Positions 45,557-55,152 are shown, counted from the stretch's first letter. The stretch is DNA of 64,000 bases from Bradyrhizobium altum (GCF_020889705.1 NZ_JACMYP010000005.1:1-64000), one strand, 5' to 3'. Program-made: numbers and translations. The notes: generated by a model not told the origin, from the letters alone.

Positions 45557-46213
45557 ATGGCGAAGCAAGGGCAGAGCGATTCCGGCAGTGAAACTACGGG
45601 GCTCGAAACGAAGGCCCTCGGAGGCAAGGGCCTCGAAGGGCTGACCACTGCCGCCAATCAAGCCGCGGCATCGGCTCCGGCCGGACGCAAGGGCCTGCCG
45701 CCGGTTCATCTATGGAATCCGCCGTTCTGCGGCGATCTCGACATGCGAATCGCGCCCGACGGCACCTGGTTCTACATGGGAACGCCGATCGGACGCCCCG
45801 CGCTGGTGCGGCTGTTCTCCACGATTCTGAAGCGCGAGGACGGCAAGCACTTTCTCGTGACACCGGTGGAGAAGGTCGGCATCCGCGTCGATGACGCGCC
45901 GTTCCTTGCGGTGGAAATGCAGACCGAGGAAGACGCGCGCGGCCGTTTGCTCAGGTTCCGCACCAATGTCGACGACTGGGTCGATTGCGAGAAGGGCCAC
46001 GGCCTCAGATTCAAGGCCGCCGAGGACGGCGGATTGACGCCCTATCTGCATGTCCGCGCCGACCTGTGGGCCAAGGTCACCCGCGCGCTCTACTACGATC
46101 TGGTTGACATGGGCGAGGAGCGGATGGTCGATGGTCAGGAGATGTTCGGCATCGAGTCCGGCGGCGAGTTTTTCGCGATGGCCGATGCCAGCCAGGTGAG
46201 GGGCGCACTTTGA
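45557..46213 (+). CDS. DUF1285 protein
   Basis: This 218-residue protein has an Ala/Gly-rich N-terminus (1-45) and the DUF1285 fold from about 48, with HLWNPPFCGDLDMRIAPDGTWFYMGTPIGR and LVRLFSTILKREDGKHFLVTPVEKVGI. The function is unknown. The ATG at 45557 is used; an in-frame ATG at 45536 would add seven residues. Its TGA overlaps the TTG start of the next gene. It is the first gene of a four-gene operon ending in cca. Confidence 0.87.
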   Translation: MAKQGQSDSGSETTGLETKALGGKGLEGLTTAANQAAASAPAGRKGLPPVHLWNPPFCGDLDMRIAPDGTWFYMGTPIGRPALVRLFSTILKREDGKHFLVTPVEKVGIRVDDAPFLAVEMQTEEDARGRLLRFRTNVDDWVDCEKGHGLRFKAAEDGGLTPYLHVRADLWAKVTRALYYDLVDMGEERMVDGQEMFGIESGGEFFAMADASQVRGAL

Positions 46214-46881
46214 ACGAGCCGTTGCTGAAGGTGAAGCCGGCGACGATCAGCTCGACGGAATTCTTCGCGCGAGCCCGCACGCGGCTCGATTTCGAAGTGC
46301 CGCCGGGGCTGGTCGATCCGCATATCATTCCGCGCACTGGGGATTCCGGCAACGATCGCATGCTCGAGATCGTGGCGCAGGAGCAGCCGGTGCGGCCGGC
46401 CGCGGTGCTGATCCCGGTGGTCGATCATCCCGAGCCGACCGTGCTGTTGACGCAGCGCTCGCCCAATCTGTCGAGCCACGCCGGTCAGATCTCGTTTCCC
46501 GGCGGCAAGATCGACGCCACCGATGCCTCGCCGCTCGATGCGGCGCTGCGCGAAGCCTGCGAAGAAGTCGGGCTGAAGCGGGAATTCATCGACCCTGTCG
46601 GCTATCTCGACCTCTATGGCACCGCGTTCGGCTTCCGCATCCTGCCGACGGTCGCCAGGGTGAGACCGGGATTTACCTTAGAGATCAACGAGGCCGAGGT
46701 CGTCGATGCGTTCGAGGTGCCGCTCGCTTTCCTGATGAACCCCGAGAATCATCAGATCCACACCAAGGAATTCCGCGGCATGGACCGGTCCTACTACGCG
46801 ATGCCGTTCGCCGAGCGCTACATCTGGGGCGCGACCGCCGGCATCCTGCGGGTGCTGTACGAGCGGATCTACCTGTCATGA
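46210..46881 (+). CDS. NUDIX hydrolase, CoA pyrophosphatase type (NudL-like)
   Basis: This 223-residue protein probably hydrolyses CoA and its derivatives to 3',5'-ADP and phosphopantetheine. The UPF0035 motif precedes the NUDIX box as LLTQRSPNLSSHAGQISFPGG, and the box (98-120) ends with REACEEVG (114-121). It starts with TTG inside the stop codon of the DUF1285 gene, a coupled arrangement. Its stop overlaps the next ATG. Confidence 0.88.
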   Translation: MNEPLLKVKPATISSTEFFARARTRLDFEVPPGLVDPHIIPRTGDSGNDRMLEIVAQEQPVRPAAVLIPVVDHPEPTVLLTQRSPNLSSHAGQISFPGGKIDATDASPLDAALREACEEVGLKREFIDPVGYLDLYGTAFGFRILPTVARVRPGFTLEINEAEVVDAFEVPLAFLMNPENHQIHTKEFRGMDRSYYAMPFAERYIWGATAGILRVLYERIYLS

Positions 46882-47141
46882 TCCGCACGGTGTTGACCGA
46901 GGTCGGAATCTTCCTGATCCCTTTCGCGGTCTATGCCATCTTCCTCATCGCGACGCGGTCCGGCGTGACGCTGCCGACATCCTGGCCGCTCGACATGATC
47001 GCGAAGCTGACGCTGGCGGCGCTGGTGCTGGTCATCGTGAGCTTCGTACTGCTCGCCGAATTGACCGGCGCGCCGCCGAACTCCACCTACGTTCCCGCCC
47101 ATATCGAGAACGGCAGGCTGGTGCCGGGAGCTGAGAAATGA
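46878..47141 (+). CDS. DUF6111 small membrane protein
   Basis: This 87-residue protein has two membrane helices (residues 9-26, VGIFLIPFAVYAIFLIAT, and about 45-65, KLTLAALVLVIVSFVLLAEL) and a short hydrophilic C-terminus with TYVPAHIENGRLVPG. Members of the family are found next to cca in alphaproteobacteria. It overlaps both neighbours by 4 bases (ATGA). The function is unknown. Confidence 0.85.
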   Translation: MIRTVLTEVGIFLIPFAVYAIFLIATRSGVTLPTSWPLDMIAKLTLAALVLVIVSFVLLAELTGAPPNSTYVPAHIENGRLVPGAEK

Positions 47142-48394
47142 GCGAGGTGCGCCTGTTGTCCGACGCGCCATGGCTCGCTTCGGGGCCCGCGGCGCGCGTG
47201 CTCGGCTTGCTCAATGCCGACGGCGAGGAAGCGCGGGTGATCGGCGGCGCCGTGCGCAACGCGCTGATGCGGATTCCGCTCGCCGACATCGACATCGCCA
47301 CCACGGCAGTGCCGGAGGAGGTGATCCGCCGCGCCAAGCGGGCGGCCATCAAGAGCGTGCCGACCGGCATCGAGCATGGCACGGTGACCCTGGTCGTCGA
47401 CGGCCATCCCTTCGAGGTGACGACGCTGCGCGAGGACACCGAGACCTATGGCCGCAAGGCCAAGGTGGCGTTCGGGCGCGACTGGGTGCGCGACGCCGAG
47501 CGGCGCGACTTCACCATCAACGGCCTGTCGGTCGACGCCTCCGGCGTCGTGCACGATCACGTCGGCGGTCTCGCCGACATCGAAGCGAGGCGCGTGCGCT
47601 TCATCGGCGATCCCGCGCAGCGGATTGCAGAGGATTATCTGCGCATCCTGCGCTTCTTCCGCTTCCACGCCGCCTATGGCGCAGGCGAGGTCGATCGCGC
47701 CGGCTATCTCGCCTGTATCAGCGGGCGCGCCGGACTTGCCGGCCTCTCGGCCGAGCGCATCCGCATGGAGATGCTCAAGCTCGTGGTCGCGAACGGTGCC
47801 GCCGGCGCGGTGGTCGCGATGGGCGATGGCGGATTGCTGCTGCCGCTGTTCGGCGGCGTCGCCTATACCGGGCCGTTCGCGGCGATGATCGAGATCGAGC
47901 AGCTGATGGCGCTTAAGCCGAGCGCGACCCGCAGGCTGGCCGCGCTGACGGTCGCCGTGACCGAGGACGCGCGGCGGATCGCGAGCCGGCTGCGGCTCTC
48001 CAACGCCGAGGCCAAGGCGCTCGACTCGATGGGCCATCGCTGGTGGCGCCTGCCCGGCATGGACGAGGCGCGCGCCAAGCGCAGGCTCTACCGGCTCGAC
48101 GAGGAGCCCTATCGCGATCGGCTGCTGCTCGCCTGGGCGCGAACCGGCGCGAACCGCGACGTCGATCAGTGGCGCGCACTCGCCACGCTGCCGCAGCGCT
48201 GGCGCGCCCCTCACTTTCCGTTGCGGGCGTCGGATTTCATCGCGCGCGGGATTGCCGAGGGACCGGCGCTGGGGCACGTCCTGACCCTCGCCGAGGATGC
48301 TTGGCTAGCGGCGGATTTCCCGCTCGATCCGCAGGTGTTGTCTGGCATCGCCGACCAGACCGTTTCCCGTTTCACCCGCGACCATCGGCTCTAG
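47138..48394 (+). CDS. cca: CCA-adding tRNA nucleotidyltransferase
   Basis: This 418-residue class II nucleotidyltransferase adds or repairs the 3'-CCA end of tRNA. The nucleotide-binding GGAVR motif is at 36-40, the catalytic carboxylates D50 and D52 are in LADIDIATTA, and RRDFTINGL and the RRxRRxY-type helical region follow. The C-terminal half is the helical body/tail. The ATG is within the stop of the preceding gene. In the last quarter the sequence is Arg/Leu-rich but intact. Confidence 0.93.
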   Translation: MSEVRLLSDAPWLASGPAARVLGLLNADGEEARVIGGAVRNALMRIPLADIDIATTAVPEEVIRRAKRAAIKSVPTGIEHGTVTLVVDGHPFEVTTLREDTETYGRKAKVAFGRDWVRDAERRDFTINGLSVDASGVVHDHVGGLADIEARRVRFIGDPAQRIAEDYLRILRFFRFHAAYGAGEVDRAGYLACISGRAGLAGLSAERIRMEMLKLVVANGAAGAVVAMGDGGLLLPLFGGVAYTGPFAAMIEIEQLMALKPSATRRLAALTVAVTEDARRIASRLRLSNAEAKALDSMGHRWWRLPGMDEARAKRRLYRLDEEPYRDRLLLAWARTGANRDVDQWRALATLPQRWRAPHFPLRASDFIARGIAEGPALGHVLTLAEDAWLAADFPLDPQVLSGIADQTVSRFTRDHRL

Positions 48395-48480
48395 ATTTTC
48401 TTGCCGGGTATCTTGCCGGATTTTCTTGCCGGCATCTCGATGCCGCCGGCATCTGCCAGGCAGCATCGCGCCAACAGATC

Positions 48481-48759
48481 TCAAGCCGCCTTACGCTTCT
48501 TCTTGCGATCGCCGTCGTCGTCCTCGTCTTCGTCGTCCTCTTCTTCCTCGTCGTTGTCTTCGTCCTCGTCGTCTTCCTCTTCATCGTCTTCCGGATCGAT
48601 TTCGGCCGACTCGAGTGCGACGAGCGGCAGGGTTTCGCGAAACAGGTCGCCGTCCGTGCCCATCCACAGGCACTCGACCTTGTCTTCGTCGACTTCCACC
48701 ACCGTGATCGGATGGCCGCCGGATTTCAGCATGACGACATCGCCTGGTTTCAGTTCCAT
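48481..48759 (-). CDS. DUF2158 (YodC-like) protein with acidic tail
   Basis: This 92-residue protein starts MELKPGDVVMLKSGGHPITVVEV, the small beta-barrel DUF2158 domain also found in YodC. Residues 56-84 are nearly all Asp and Glu (EDDEEEDDEDEDNDEEEE and similar), and the end is basic (DRKKKRKAA). The tail is likely disordered and might mimic nucleic acid. The coding strand is a run of GAC/GAG codons, which explains the many open frames on the other strand. No neighbour suggests its role. Confidence 0.82.
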   Translation of the reverse strand: MELKPGDVVMLKSGGHPITVVEVDEDKVECLWMGTDGDLFRETLPLVALESAEIDPEDDEEEDDEDEDNDEEEEDDEDEDDDGDRKKKRKAA

Positions 48760-48870
48760 GATTTTCCCTCCGCGCTGGATGACGCGGACGGCAAGCTAGC
48801 GACCGGTGATGACAGTGCGATCACGGCCGGCGCCTGGCGCTGTGGATTTGCGGTGAAAACAGAAGCTGCG

Positions 48871-49610
48871 TTATTTCGGCGCGGCCGGAACCAGTTCGGT
48901 CAGCGAGCGGATGATGCGGTCGGGCTTGATCGTCGATCCCGGCGGCAGCCCGACACCGTGCACGTCCATCCAGATCGCGTAGATGCCAAGCCGCTGCGGC
49001 GCCACGACTTCCCACTCCAGATTGTCGCCGATCATCCAGGTATCCGATGCGGTGACGCCGAGTGCCTGCATCGCGTGCAGATAGGCGCGCTCCTCCGGCT
49101 TGCCGAAGCCGTGCTCGCCCTCGATCTGGATGTGATCGAAGCGATGGCCGAGCGCGAAGCGCTCGACCTTGGCGCGCTGCATGTCGGCGGCGCCGTTGGT
49201 GACCAGTGCGAGCTTGATGCCGAGCGCCTTGAACGCATCGATCGCTTGATGCGCGCCGGGGAACACGAACATCTCCTCCTCGCGATAGGCGGTGAAGCGA
49301 TCGGCGATGCGGTCCGCGAGATCGTCCGGCAGCGTACGATGGCCGGCCGCTGCAAGCTGAGCGAAGCCGCCCTTCACGGTCAGCCGCCGCGCCTCGCCGA
49401 GCTTGATCCGCCAGATCGGCTCGGCGTCGACCAGAACTGCCGTGCATAGGCCAAGAGCGCCGTCGCGACCATGTCCGGCGGCAGGGGAGCGAGCTCTGCG
49501 GCGAACTCGGTGGTAATCGTGTTCCAGGCGATCTCGGGACGTCCATAGGCCGACAGGATGGTGTCATCCATGTCGATCAGCATCGCTCGCGGCAGATCAG
49601 TCACGGCCAT
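48871..49610 (-). pseudogene. HAD-superfamily hydrolase, frameshifted near 49428
   Basis: This encodes a HAD phosphatase of about 246 residues. The start [24 protein letters not shown] (with the DxD of motif I) is in one frame and runs to LLAYARQFWSTPS, after which it would end quickly. The rest, DAEPIWRIKLGEARR, LTVKGGFAQLAAAG, LALVTNGAAD, FGKPEERAYLHAM and WMIGDNLEWEVV, is in the next frame. Adding one base between TGGTC and GAC restores FWSDAEPIWR. The total length is consistent with one missing base. Its start overlaps the 3' end of hemF by 10 bases. It may be a sequencing deletion or a young pseudogene. Confidence 0.8.
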
Positions 49611-50497
49611 TTCACCTCCGGCGGCAGCGACGACAGGATCGAATCGACATTGCCGCCGGTCTTCAGGCCGAAGATGGTGCCGCGATCGTAGAGCAGGTTG
49701 AATTCGACATAGCGCCCGCGGCGGATCAGCTGCTCGTCGCGATCCTCCGCGCTCCAGTCGGCCTCGAAATTGCGCCGCACCAGGTCGGGATAGATCTTCA
49801 GGAAGCTGCGCCCGACGTCCTGGGTGAAGGCGAGATCGGCCTCCCAGTCGCCGCTGTCGTGCCAGTCATAGAAGATGCCGCCGATGCCGCGCGCTTCCTT
49901 GCGGTGTGGCAGATAGAAATAGTCGTCGCACCATTTCTTGTACTTGTCGTAGTCGGCGACGCCGTTCGGTCCGCTGCAGGCCTCTTTCATCGCGGCATGG
50001 AAGGCGACCGTATCGGGGTCTTCCTGGGTGCGTCGCCGGTTCAGCACCGGCGTCAAATCGGCGCCGCCGCCGAACCAGGCTTTGGTGGTGACGACGAAGC
50101 GGGTGTTCATGTGCACGGCGGGCACGTTGGGATTGCGCAAGTGCGCGATGAGCGAAATCCCCGACGCCCAGAACCTCGGATCGTCGGCGGCGCCGGGAAT
50201 CTGCGCGCGGAATTCGGGGGCGAACTCGCCATGCACGGTCGAGCAGTGCACGCCGACCTTCTCGAACAGCCGCCCCTTCATGATCGACATCACGCCGCCG
50301 CCGCCGGGCTTGCCGGTGTGATCGGTGCGATCCCAAGGCGTGCGCACGAAGCGGCCAGCGTTGCCGGGATGGAGTGCGGCGGGGGCATCGTCCTCAAGCG
50401 TCTCGAAGGCCGCGCAGATGTCGTTGCGCAGCGCCTCGAACCAGCCGCGCGCACGCGTCTTGCGGTCCTCGATGATGGCGGGGTCTGTTGGGAGCAT
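49601..50497 (-). CDS. hemF: Oxygen-dependent coproporphyrinogen III oxidase
   Basis: This 298-residue enzyme oxidatively decarboxylates coproporphyrinogen III to protoporphyrinogen IX in haem biosynthesis. Signature residues include [43 protein letters not shown] and [20 protein letters not shown]. The enzyme uses molecular oxygen, so an anaerobic hemN partner elsewhere is expected in a facultative organism. It starts 2 bases after the queD stop and is part of the minus-strand operon beginning with trmL. Confidence 0.95.
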   Translation of the reverse strand: MLPTDPAIIEDRKTRARGWFEALRNDICAAFETLEDDAPAALHPGNAGRFVRTPWDRTDHTGKPGGGGVMSIMKGRLFEKVGVHCSTVHGEFAPEFRAQIPGAADDPRFWASGISLIAHLRNPNVPAVHMNTRFVVTTKAWFGGGADLTPVLNRRRTQEDPDTVAFHAAMKEACSGPNGVADYDKYKKWCDDYFYLPHRKEARGIGGIFYDWHDSGDWEADLAFTQDVGRSFLKIYPDLVRRNFEADWSAEDRDEQLIRRGRYVEFNLLYDRGTIFGLKTGGNVDSILSSLPPEVKWP

Positions 50498-50499
50498 GA

Positions 50500-50865
50500 C
50501 TAACCTTGCGGGCCGAAATAGGTGCAGCTTTCGTTGCAGCTGTCGCGATGGACGCTGACGCGGCTCAGCCGGCCTGCGTGCTGCAACCGCTCCCAGATGA
50601 AGCGCGAGAGATTCTCCAGCGTCGGCACGCCGATTGCTTCGATCTTGTTGAGAAACTTGTGGTCGAGCGTCTTTTGCACCTCGGCCATCGCGCGTTCGAG
50701 CAGGCCGAGATCGATCACCATTCCGGTTTTCGGATCCGGTATGCCGCGGACGGTAACCTCGGCTCGAAACGAGTGACCGTGAATCTCCTCGCTGGCGCTA
50801 CCAAAGGTCGTTCCGGACAGCGCATGCGCAGCCTCGAACCGAAACGCTTTCGTCAATTCCCACAT
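50500..50865 (-). CDS. queD: 6-carboxytetrahydropterin synthase-like protein (QueD) without the usual catalytic Cys
   Basis: This 121-residue protein has the QueD/PTPS fold: [26 protein letters not shown]-like [12 protein letters not shown], and the end [14 protein letters not shown]. It should make 6-carboxy-5,6,7,8-tetrahydropterin for queuosine (preQ0) synthesis, next to QueE. The zinc-binding histidines are in place, but the standard CxxxHGH motif reads SEEIHGH, so the catalytic cysteine is a serine. Glu residues just before HGH recall the Glu-containing PTPS-III subgroup. A TTG at 50874 is an alternative start. The enzymatic activity should not be assumed. Confidence 0.78.
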   Translation of the reverse strand: MWELTKAFRFEAAHALSGTTFGSASEEIHGHSFRAEVTVRGIPDPKTGMVIDLGLLERAMAEVQKTLDHKFLNKIEAIGVPTLENLSRFIWERLQHAGRLSRVSVHRDSCNESCTYFGPQG

Positions 50866-50891
50866 CTCTCTCAAAATCCAGTTCAGTTAGT

Positions 50892-51524
50892 TCATCTGAT
50901 GCCGAGCGTCTTGTGCGTCTGCACGCTGAGGCGCCATTGCGGGTGCTTCAGGCAGTACGCGATCGCAAGCTCGGTATTCTCGATCACGTCGGGGCCGTCC
51001 ATCGGCTGCAGCGAGAAGCGCTCGAAGGAAAGTCCCGCAAAATCCTCCGGTGCGTTCTCCGGCTGCGGATAGACCAGTTTGAGCTCGTGTCCCCTGAGCA
51101 CTACGAGCTCGGATGCGGCCTTGGGGCTGACGCAGATCCAGTCGAGCCCGTCGGGCGGGGCGATGGTGCCGTTGGTCTCGATCGCGATCGCAAAGCCGTG
51201 GCCGTGCAGCGCATCGATCAGCGCCGTATCGACCTGCAGCAGCGGTTCACCGCCGGTCAGGACCACGTAGCGGTCGGCCTCGCCCCCGGTCCATTGCGCG
51301 GCGATGGTGCCGGCGAGCTCGCTGGCGGTCGCATAGCGGCCGCCGAGTGTGCCGTCGGTGCCGACGAAATCGGTGTCGCAGAACCGGCAGACGGCCCCAG
51401 TGCGGTCCTGCTCGCGGCCGCTCCAGAGGTTGCAGCCGGCGAAGCGGCAGAACACGGATGCGCGGCCCGCATGGGCGCCTTCGCCCTGCAGGGTGAGAAA
51501 GATCTCCTTGACCGCGTAGCTCAC
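50892..51524 (-). CDS. queE: 7-carboxy-7-deazaguanine synthase (radical SAM)
   Basis: This 210-residue radical SAM enzyme makes 7-carboxy-7-deazaguanine for queuosine biosynthesis. The cluster cysteines appear in the stretched arrangement CRFAGCNLWSG...AVCRFC that is typical of alphaproteobacterial QueE. The motif LTGGEPLLQ (SAM binding) and ETNGTIAPPDGLDWICVSPK are intact. Translation starts at the GTG at 51524, preceded by AAGGG; the frame is open upstream into trmL. It lies 10 bases after trmL and 26 bases before queD. Confidence 0.92.
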   Translation of the reverse strand: MSYAVKEIFLTLQGEGAHAGRASVFCRFAGCNLWSGREQDRTGAVCRFCDTDFVGTDGTLGGRYATASELAGTIAAQWTGGEADRYVVLTGGEPLLQVDTALIDALHGHGFAIAIETNGTIAPPDGLDWICVSPKAASELVVLRGHELKLVYPQPENAPEDFAGLSFERFSLQPMDGPDVIENTELAIAYCLKHPQWRLSVQTHKTLGIR

Positions 51525-51534
51525 CAAAAATCCC

Positions 51535-51996
51535 TTAAGTTGCCGGACCAGAACCGGTCTGCCGCAGCGCCTCACCGACGGCCATGGCCACCGTGACGGC
51601 CACATTGAGCGAACGCATGGTCGGCTTGATCGGAATCAGCAGCCGCGCATCCGCGGCAGCCACCACCGCCTCGGTTACCCCTGCCGTCTCGCGCCCGAAC
51701 AGCAGGACATCGGAGGCCGTATACGCGAAATCAAGGTAGGATTTCGCCGCCTTGGTCGTGAACAGGACCAGCCGGCATCCGGCCTCGACGCGCCATTCCT
51801 CGAATTTCGACCATGAGTCGTGACGCTTCAACCGCACATGGTCGAGATAGTCCATACCCGCCCGGCGGAAATTCCGGTCCGAGGCGTCGAATCCCGCCGG
51901 TTCGATGATATGGGCTGATACGTCCAGGCAGGCGCAGAGGCGCAGAATCGTCCCTGTATTCTGGGGGATGTCGGGCTGGAACAGCGCGATCTGCAT
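51535..51996 (-). CDS. trmL: tRNA (cytidine(34)-2'-O)-methyltransferase TrmL
   Basis: This 153-residue SPOUT methyltransferase modifies the wobble base of tRNA-Leu. The knotted SAM-binding region is visible in LLFGRETAGV and LLIPIKPTMRSLNVAVTVAMAVGEAL. It opens the minus-strand operon trmL-queE-queD-hemF-HAD, which links two tRNA wobble modifications with haem synthesis. Upstream is the divergent bc1 promoter region. Confidence 0.93.
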   Translation of the reverse strand: MQIALFQPDIPQNTGTILRLCACLDVSAHIIEPAGFDASDRNFRRAGMDYLDHVRLKRHDSWSKFEEWRVEAGCRLVLFTTKAAKSYLDFAYTASDVLLFGRETAGVTEAVVAAADARLLIPIKPTMRSLNVAVTVAMAVGEALRQTGSGPAT

Positions 51997-52273
51997 AGTG
52001 CGGACGACCTGTGAAATCGGGATGAAATTGTCTCAATAAAACATCGCTCGGCGCGGATTTCGTGCATTGCACGTGTGCGAGCCGATAGCGGGCTTGCGCT
52101 CGTCCGGCAAGGGTGCCAATAGAACGATTCTGGACTGCTGTTCCGCCATTTGGGGTGGGGAATAGCGGTTTTCTGCCGCCGCGGGGGCCGCGGGCGCCGG
52201 CAGCCTTTCTTGGGGCGCGTTCTGCGTCTCCGGGGCGGTTCCACCGGCTGCAGAAAAGAAAGGGCTAGGAATC
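51997..52273. other. Divergent intergenic region of trmL and petA
   Basis: This 277-base region must carry the promoters for trmL and the cytochrome bc1 genes. It includes GTGCATTGCAC near 52060 as a short palindrome and a run of GGGGCCGCGGGCGCCGG. Nothing resembling an FNR/FixK site (TTGAT-N4-ATCAA) is visible. Confidence 0.4.
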
Positions 52274-52804
52274 GTGACGACAGCGTCTTCGGCGGACCAT
52301 CCGACACGCCGTGATTTTCTCTTTGTTGCAACCGGAGCTGCCGCCGTCGTCGGCGCAGCCGCGACCGTTTGGCCGCTGGTTGCCCAGATGAACCCGGATG
52401 CCGCGACGATCGCGGCCGGCGCGCCGATCCAGGTCGATCTGACGCCGATCGCCGAGGGCCAGGACATCAAGGTCTTCTGGCGTGGCAAGCCGATCTACAT
52501 CAGCCATCGCACCAAGAAGCAGATCGAGGAGGCCCAGAAGGTGCCGCTCTCGAGCCTGCCCGATCCGCAGCCCGACTCGGCCCGCGTCAAGGCAGGCCAC
52601 GACCAGTGGCTGGTCGTGATCGGCATCTGCACCCATCTCGGCTGTATCCCGATCGCCCATGAGGGCAATTACGACGGCTTCTTCTGCCCCTGCCACGGCT
52701 CGCAGTACGACTCCTCCGGTCGTATTCGCCAGGGGCCGGCGCCCGCCAACCTGCCGGTGCCGCCCTACGCCTTCCTTACCGACACCAAAATCCAGATCGG
52801 CTAA
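52274..52804 (+). CDS. petA: Cytochrome bc1 Rieske iron-sulfur subunit
   Basis: This 176-residue subunit carries the [2Fe-2S] cluster of ubiquinol:cytochrome c reductase. The ligands are C119 and H121 (CTHLGC, with disulfide C124) and C138 and H141 (CPCHGS, with disulfide C140). The N-terminus has a twin-arginine signal (TRRDFLF, 11-17) and a membrane anchor (VATGAAAVVGAAATVWPLV), as expected for bacterial Rieske proteins. It starts with GTG at 52274 after AAGGGCTAGGA. The gene is also called fbcF. The fused cytochrome gene follows after 72 bases. Confidence 0.95.
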   Translation: MTTASSADHPTRRDFLFVATGAAAVVGAAATVWPLVAQMNPDAATIAAGAPIQVDLTPIAEGQDIKVFWRGKPIYISHRTKKQIEEAQKVPLSSLPDPQPDSARVKAGHDQWLVVIGICTHLGCIPIAHEGNYDGFFCPCHGSQYDSSGRIRQGPAPANLPVPPYAFLTDTKIQIG

Positions 52805-52876
52805 GTCCCGGACCCTCCGGGATTTCGGCTTCCCCTTGGACCCATCGCGTCGTTTTTCTTCTTCAGGATCGCATCA

Positions 52877-54949
52877 ATGAGCGGACCATCTGATTTTCAA
52901 CCGAGCAACCCCGCCTTGAAGTGGATCGAACGGCGCCTTCCGATCTTCGGCCTGATCCACTCCTCGTTCGTGGCCTATCCGACGCCGCGCAACCTGAACT
53001 ACTGGTGGACCTTCGGCGCCATCCTTTCGATGATGCTGGCGCTGCAGATCCTGACCGGCGTGATCCTGGCGATGCACTACACGCCGCACGCCGATCTCGC
53101 CTTCAAGTCGGTCGAGCTGATCGTCCGCGACGTCAATTACGGCTGGCTGCTGCGCAACATGCATGCCTGCGGCGCGTCGATGTTCTTCTTCGCGGTCTAC
53201 ATCCACATGTTCCGCGGTCTCTATTACGGGTCCTACAAGGAGCCGCGCGAGGTGCTGTGGATCCTCGGCGTCATCATCTACCTCCTGATGATGGCGACCG
53301 GCTTCATGGGCTACGTGCTGCCGTGGGGCCAGATGAGCTTCTGGGGCGCCACCGTCATCACCAATCTGTTCTCGGCCGTGCCGTATTTCGGCGAGAGCAT
53401 CGTGACCCTGCTGTGGGGCGGCTATTCGGTCGGTAACCCGACGCTGAACCGCTTCTTCTCGCTGCACTACCTGCTGCCGTTCGTGATCGCCGGCGTGGTT
53501 GTGCTGCACATCTGGGCGCTGCACGTCGCGGGTCAGAACAACCCGGCCGGCGTCGAGGCAAAGACCGAGAAGGACACCGTTCCGTTCACGCCGCATGCGA
53601 CGATCAAGGACGCGTTCGGTGTGTCGTGCTTCCTGATCTTCTTCGCCTGGTTCATCTTCTACATGCCGAACTACCTCGGCGACGCCGACAACTACATCCC
53701 GGCGAACCCCGGCGTGACCCCGGCGCACATCGTGCCTGAATGGTACTACCTGCCGTTCTACGCGATCCTGCGTTCGATCCCGAACAAGCTCGCCGGTGTC
53801 GCGTGCATGTTCGGTGCGATCATCGTCCTGGCATTCCTGCCCTGGCTCGACAACGCACGAACCCGTTCGTCGAAGTATCGTCCGCTGGCCAAGCAGTTCT
53901 TCTGGATCTTCGTGGTGGTCTGCATCCTGCTCGGCTATCTCGGCTCGCAGCCGCCGGAAGGCATCTATGTGATCGCCGGCCGGATCCTGACGGTGTGCTA
54001 CTTCGCCTACTTCCTGATCGTGCTGCCGCTGCTCGCCCGTATCGAGACGCCGCGCCCGGTGCCAAACTCGATCGCCGACGACGTGCTGGCGAAGAGCAAG
54101 GGCAGGGCCGCGACCGCAGCCTCCGTCATGCTTGCGCTGGTGGTGGCTGGCGGCCTGTTCGCCGGCAGCACCCAGAACGCCAAGGCCGAGGAGGGCGGCG
54201 ACACCCCGCCGGCCCAGAGCTGGTCGTTCTCCGGCCCTTTCGGCAAGTATGACCGCGGCTCGCTGCAGCGTGGCCTGAAGGTCTACAAGGAAGTCTGCTC
54301 GGCCTGCCACGGCCTGAACTACATCGCGTTCCGCAACCTCGCCGATGCCGGTGGCCCCGGCTATTCGGAGGCGCAGGCGGCGGCTCTCGCGGCCGAGTAC
54401 AAGATCAAGGACGGCCCGAACGACCAGGGCGAGATGTTCGAGCGCCCGGGCCGCCCGGCGGATTATTTCCCGGCGCCGTTCCCGAACGAGCAGGCCGCGC
54501 GCGTGGCCAATGGCGGCGCGGCACCGCCGGACCTCTCGCTGATCACCAAGGCGCGGTCCTACAAGCGCGGCTTCCCGCAGTTCGTGATCGACTTCTTCAC
54601 CCAGTACCAGGAGCAGGGACCCGACTACGTCGACGCCGTTCTGCAGGGCTTCGAGGACAAGGCTCCGGCCGGCGTGACGATCCCGGAAGGCTCGTACTAC
54701 AATAAGTATTTTCCCGGCCACGCCATCAAGATGCCGAAGCCGCTGTCCGACGGTCAGGTGACCTTCGACGACGGTTCGCCGGCGACGGTCAAGCAGTATG
54801 CGCACGACGTCACCACGTTCCTGATGTGGGCGGCCGAGCCGCGCATGGAAGAGCGCAAGCGGATCGGCATGCAGGTGTTCTTCTTCCTCGTGATCTTCGC
54901 CATCCTGATGTACTTCACCAAGCGCAAGGTCTGGGCCGACGCTCACTGA
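52877..54949 (+). CDS. fbcH: Cytochrome b/c1 fusion protein
   Basis: This 690-residue protein contains both cytochrome b and cytochrome c1 of the bc1 complex. The N-terminal part (1 to about 405) is cytochrome b with its eight helices and haem-ligand histidines, including [16 protein letters not shown] and the Qo motif [12 protein letters not shown] hydrophobic signal-like segment (about 412-435, [15 protein letters not shown]) links to cytochrome c1, whose haem motif is CSACH with C474, C477 and H478. A membrane anchor near the C-terminus ([13 protein letters not shown]) finishes the protein. The precursor is cleaved after synthesis in Bradyrhizobium. The frame is intact. Confidence 0.96.
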   Translation: MSGPSDFQPSNPALKWIERRLPIFGLIHSSFVAYPTPRNLNYWWTFGAILSMMLALQILTGVILAMHYTPHADLAFKSVELIVRDVNYGWLLRNMHACGASMFFFAVYIHMFRGLYYGSYKEPREVLWILGVIIYLLMMATGFMGYVLPWGQMSFWGATVITNLFSAVPYFGESIVTLLWGGYSVGNPTLNRFFSLHYLLPFVIAGVVVLHIWALHVAGQNNPAGVEAKTEKDTVPFTPHATIKDAFGVSCFLIFFAWFIFYMPNYLGDADNYIPANPGVTPAHIVPEWYYLPFYAILRSIPNKLAGVACMFGAIIVLAFLPWLDNARTRSSKYRPLAKQFFWIFVVVCILLGYLGSQPPEGIYVIAGRILTVCYFAYFLIVLPLLARIETPRPVPNSIADDVLAKSKGRAATAASVMLALVVAGGLFAGSTQNAKAEEGGDTPPAQSWSFSGPFGKYDRGSLQRGLKVYKEVCSACHGLNYIAFRNLADAGGPGYSEAQAAALAAEYKIKDGPNDQGEMFERPGRPADYFPAPFPNEQAARVANGGAAPPDLSLITKARSYKRGFPQFVIDFFTQYQEQGPDYVDAVLQGFEDKAPAGVTIPEGSYYNKYFPGHAIKMPKPLSDGQVTFDDGSPATVKQYAHDVTTFLMWAAEPRMEERKRIGMQVFFFLVIFAILMYFTKRKVWADAH

Positions 54950-54974
54950 CCTCGGGTATGGTATCGCGCGTTTG

Positions 54975-54999
54975 AAAAAGCCCCTTCGGGGGCTTTTTT
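54975..54999 (+). terminator. Intrinsic terminator of the bc1 operon
   Basis: AAAAAGCCCC and GGGGCTTTTT form a strong stem around TTCG-like GTTCGG bases, followed by a T-run (TTTTTT). It is 25 bases after the fbcH stop. Confidence 0.92.
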
Positions 55000-55152
55000 G
55001 TTTTGTGCGTGTTCAAGCCCCGGTTCGCGAGAAAGGCGTTTGTGCTTCCGCAGTTATGACGAGTGCGCGAGCGCGCCGCAGGGCGATTGCGTCCGTCACC
55101 GAGTACGGACAAAATGCCGGCCAATCGGCGGGCAAACTTCGCGGAGGAACTC

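Noticed and set aside
48421-48480. Direct repeats of TTCTTGCCGG and a short CGGCATC/GATGCCG hairpin after cca
   Set aside because: Too short and lacking a T-run; it could be a weak terminator but I would not call it.
52874-54946. 690-codon minus-strand frame exactly opposite fbcH
   Set aside because: It mirrors the fbcH reading frame; the product is His/Arg/Glu-rich without any motif.
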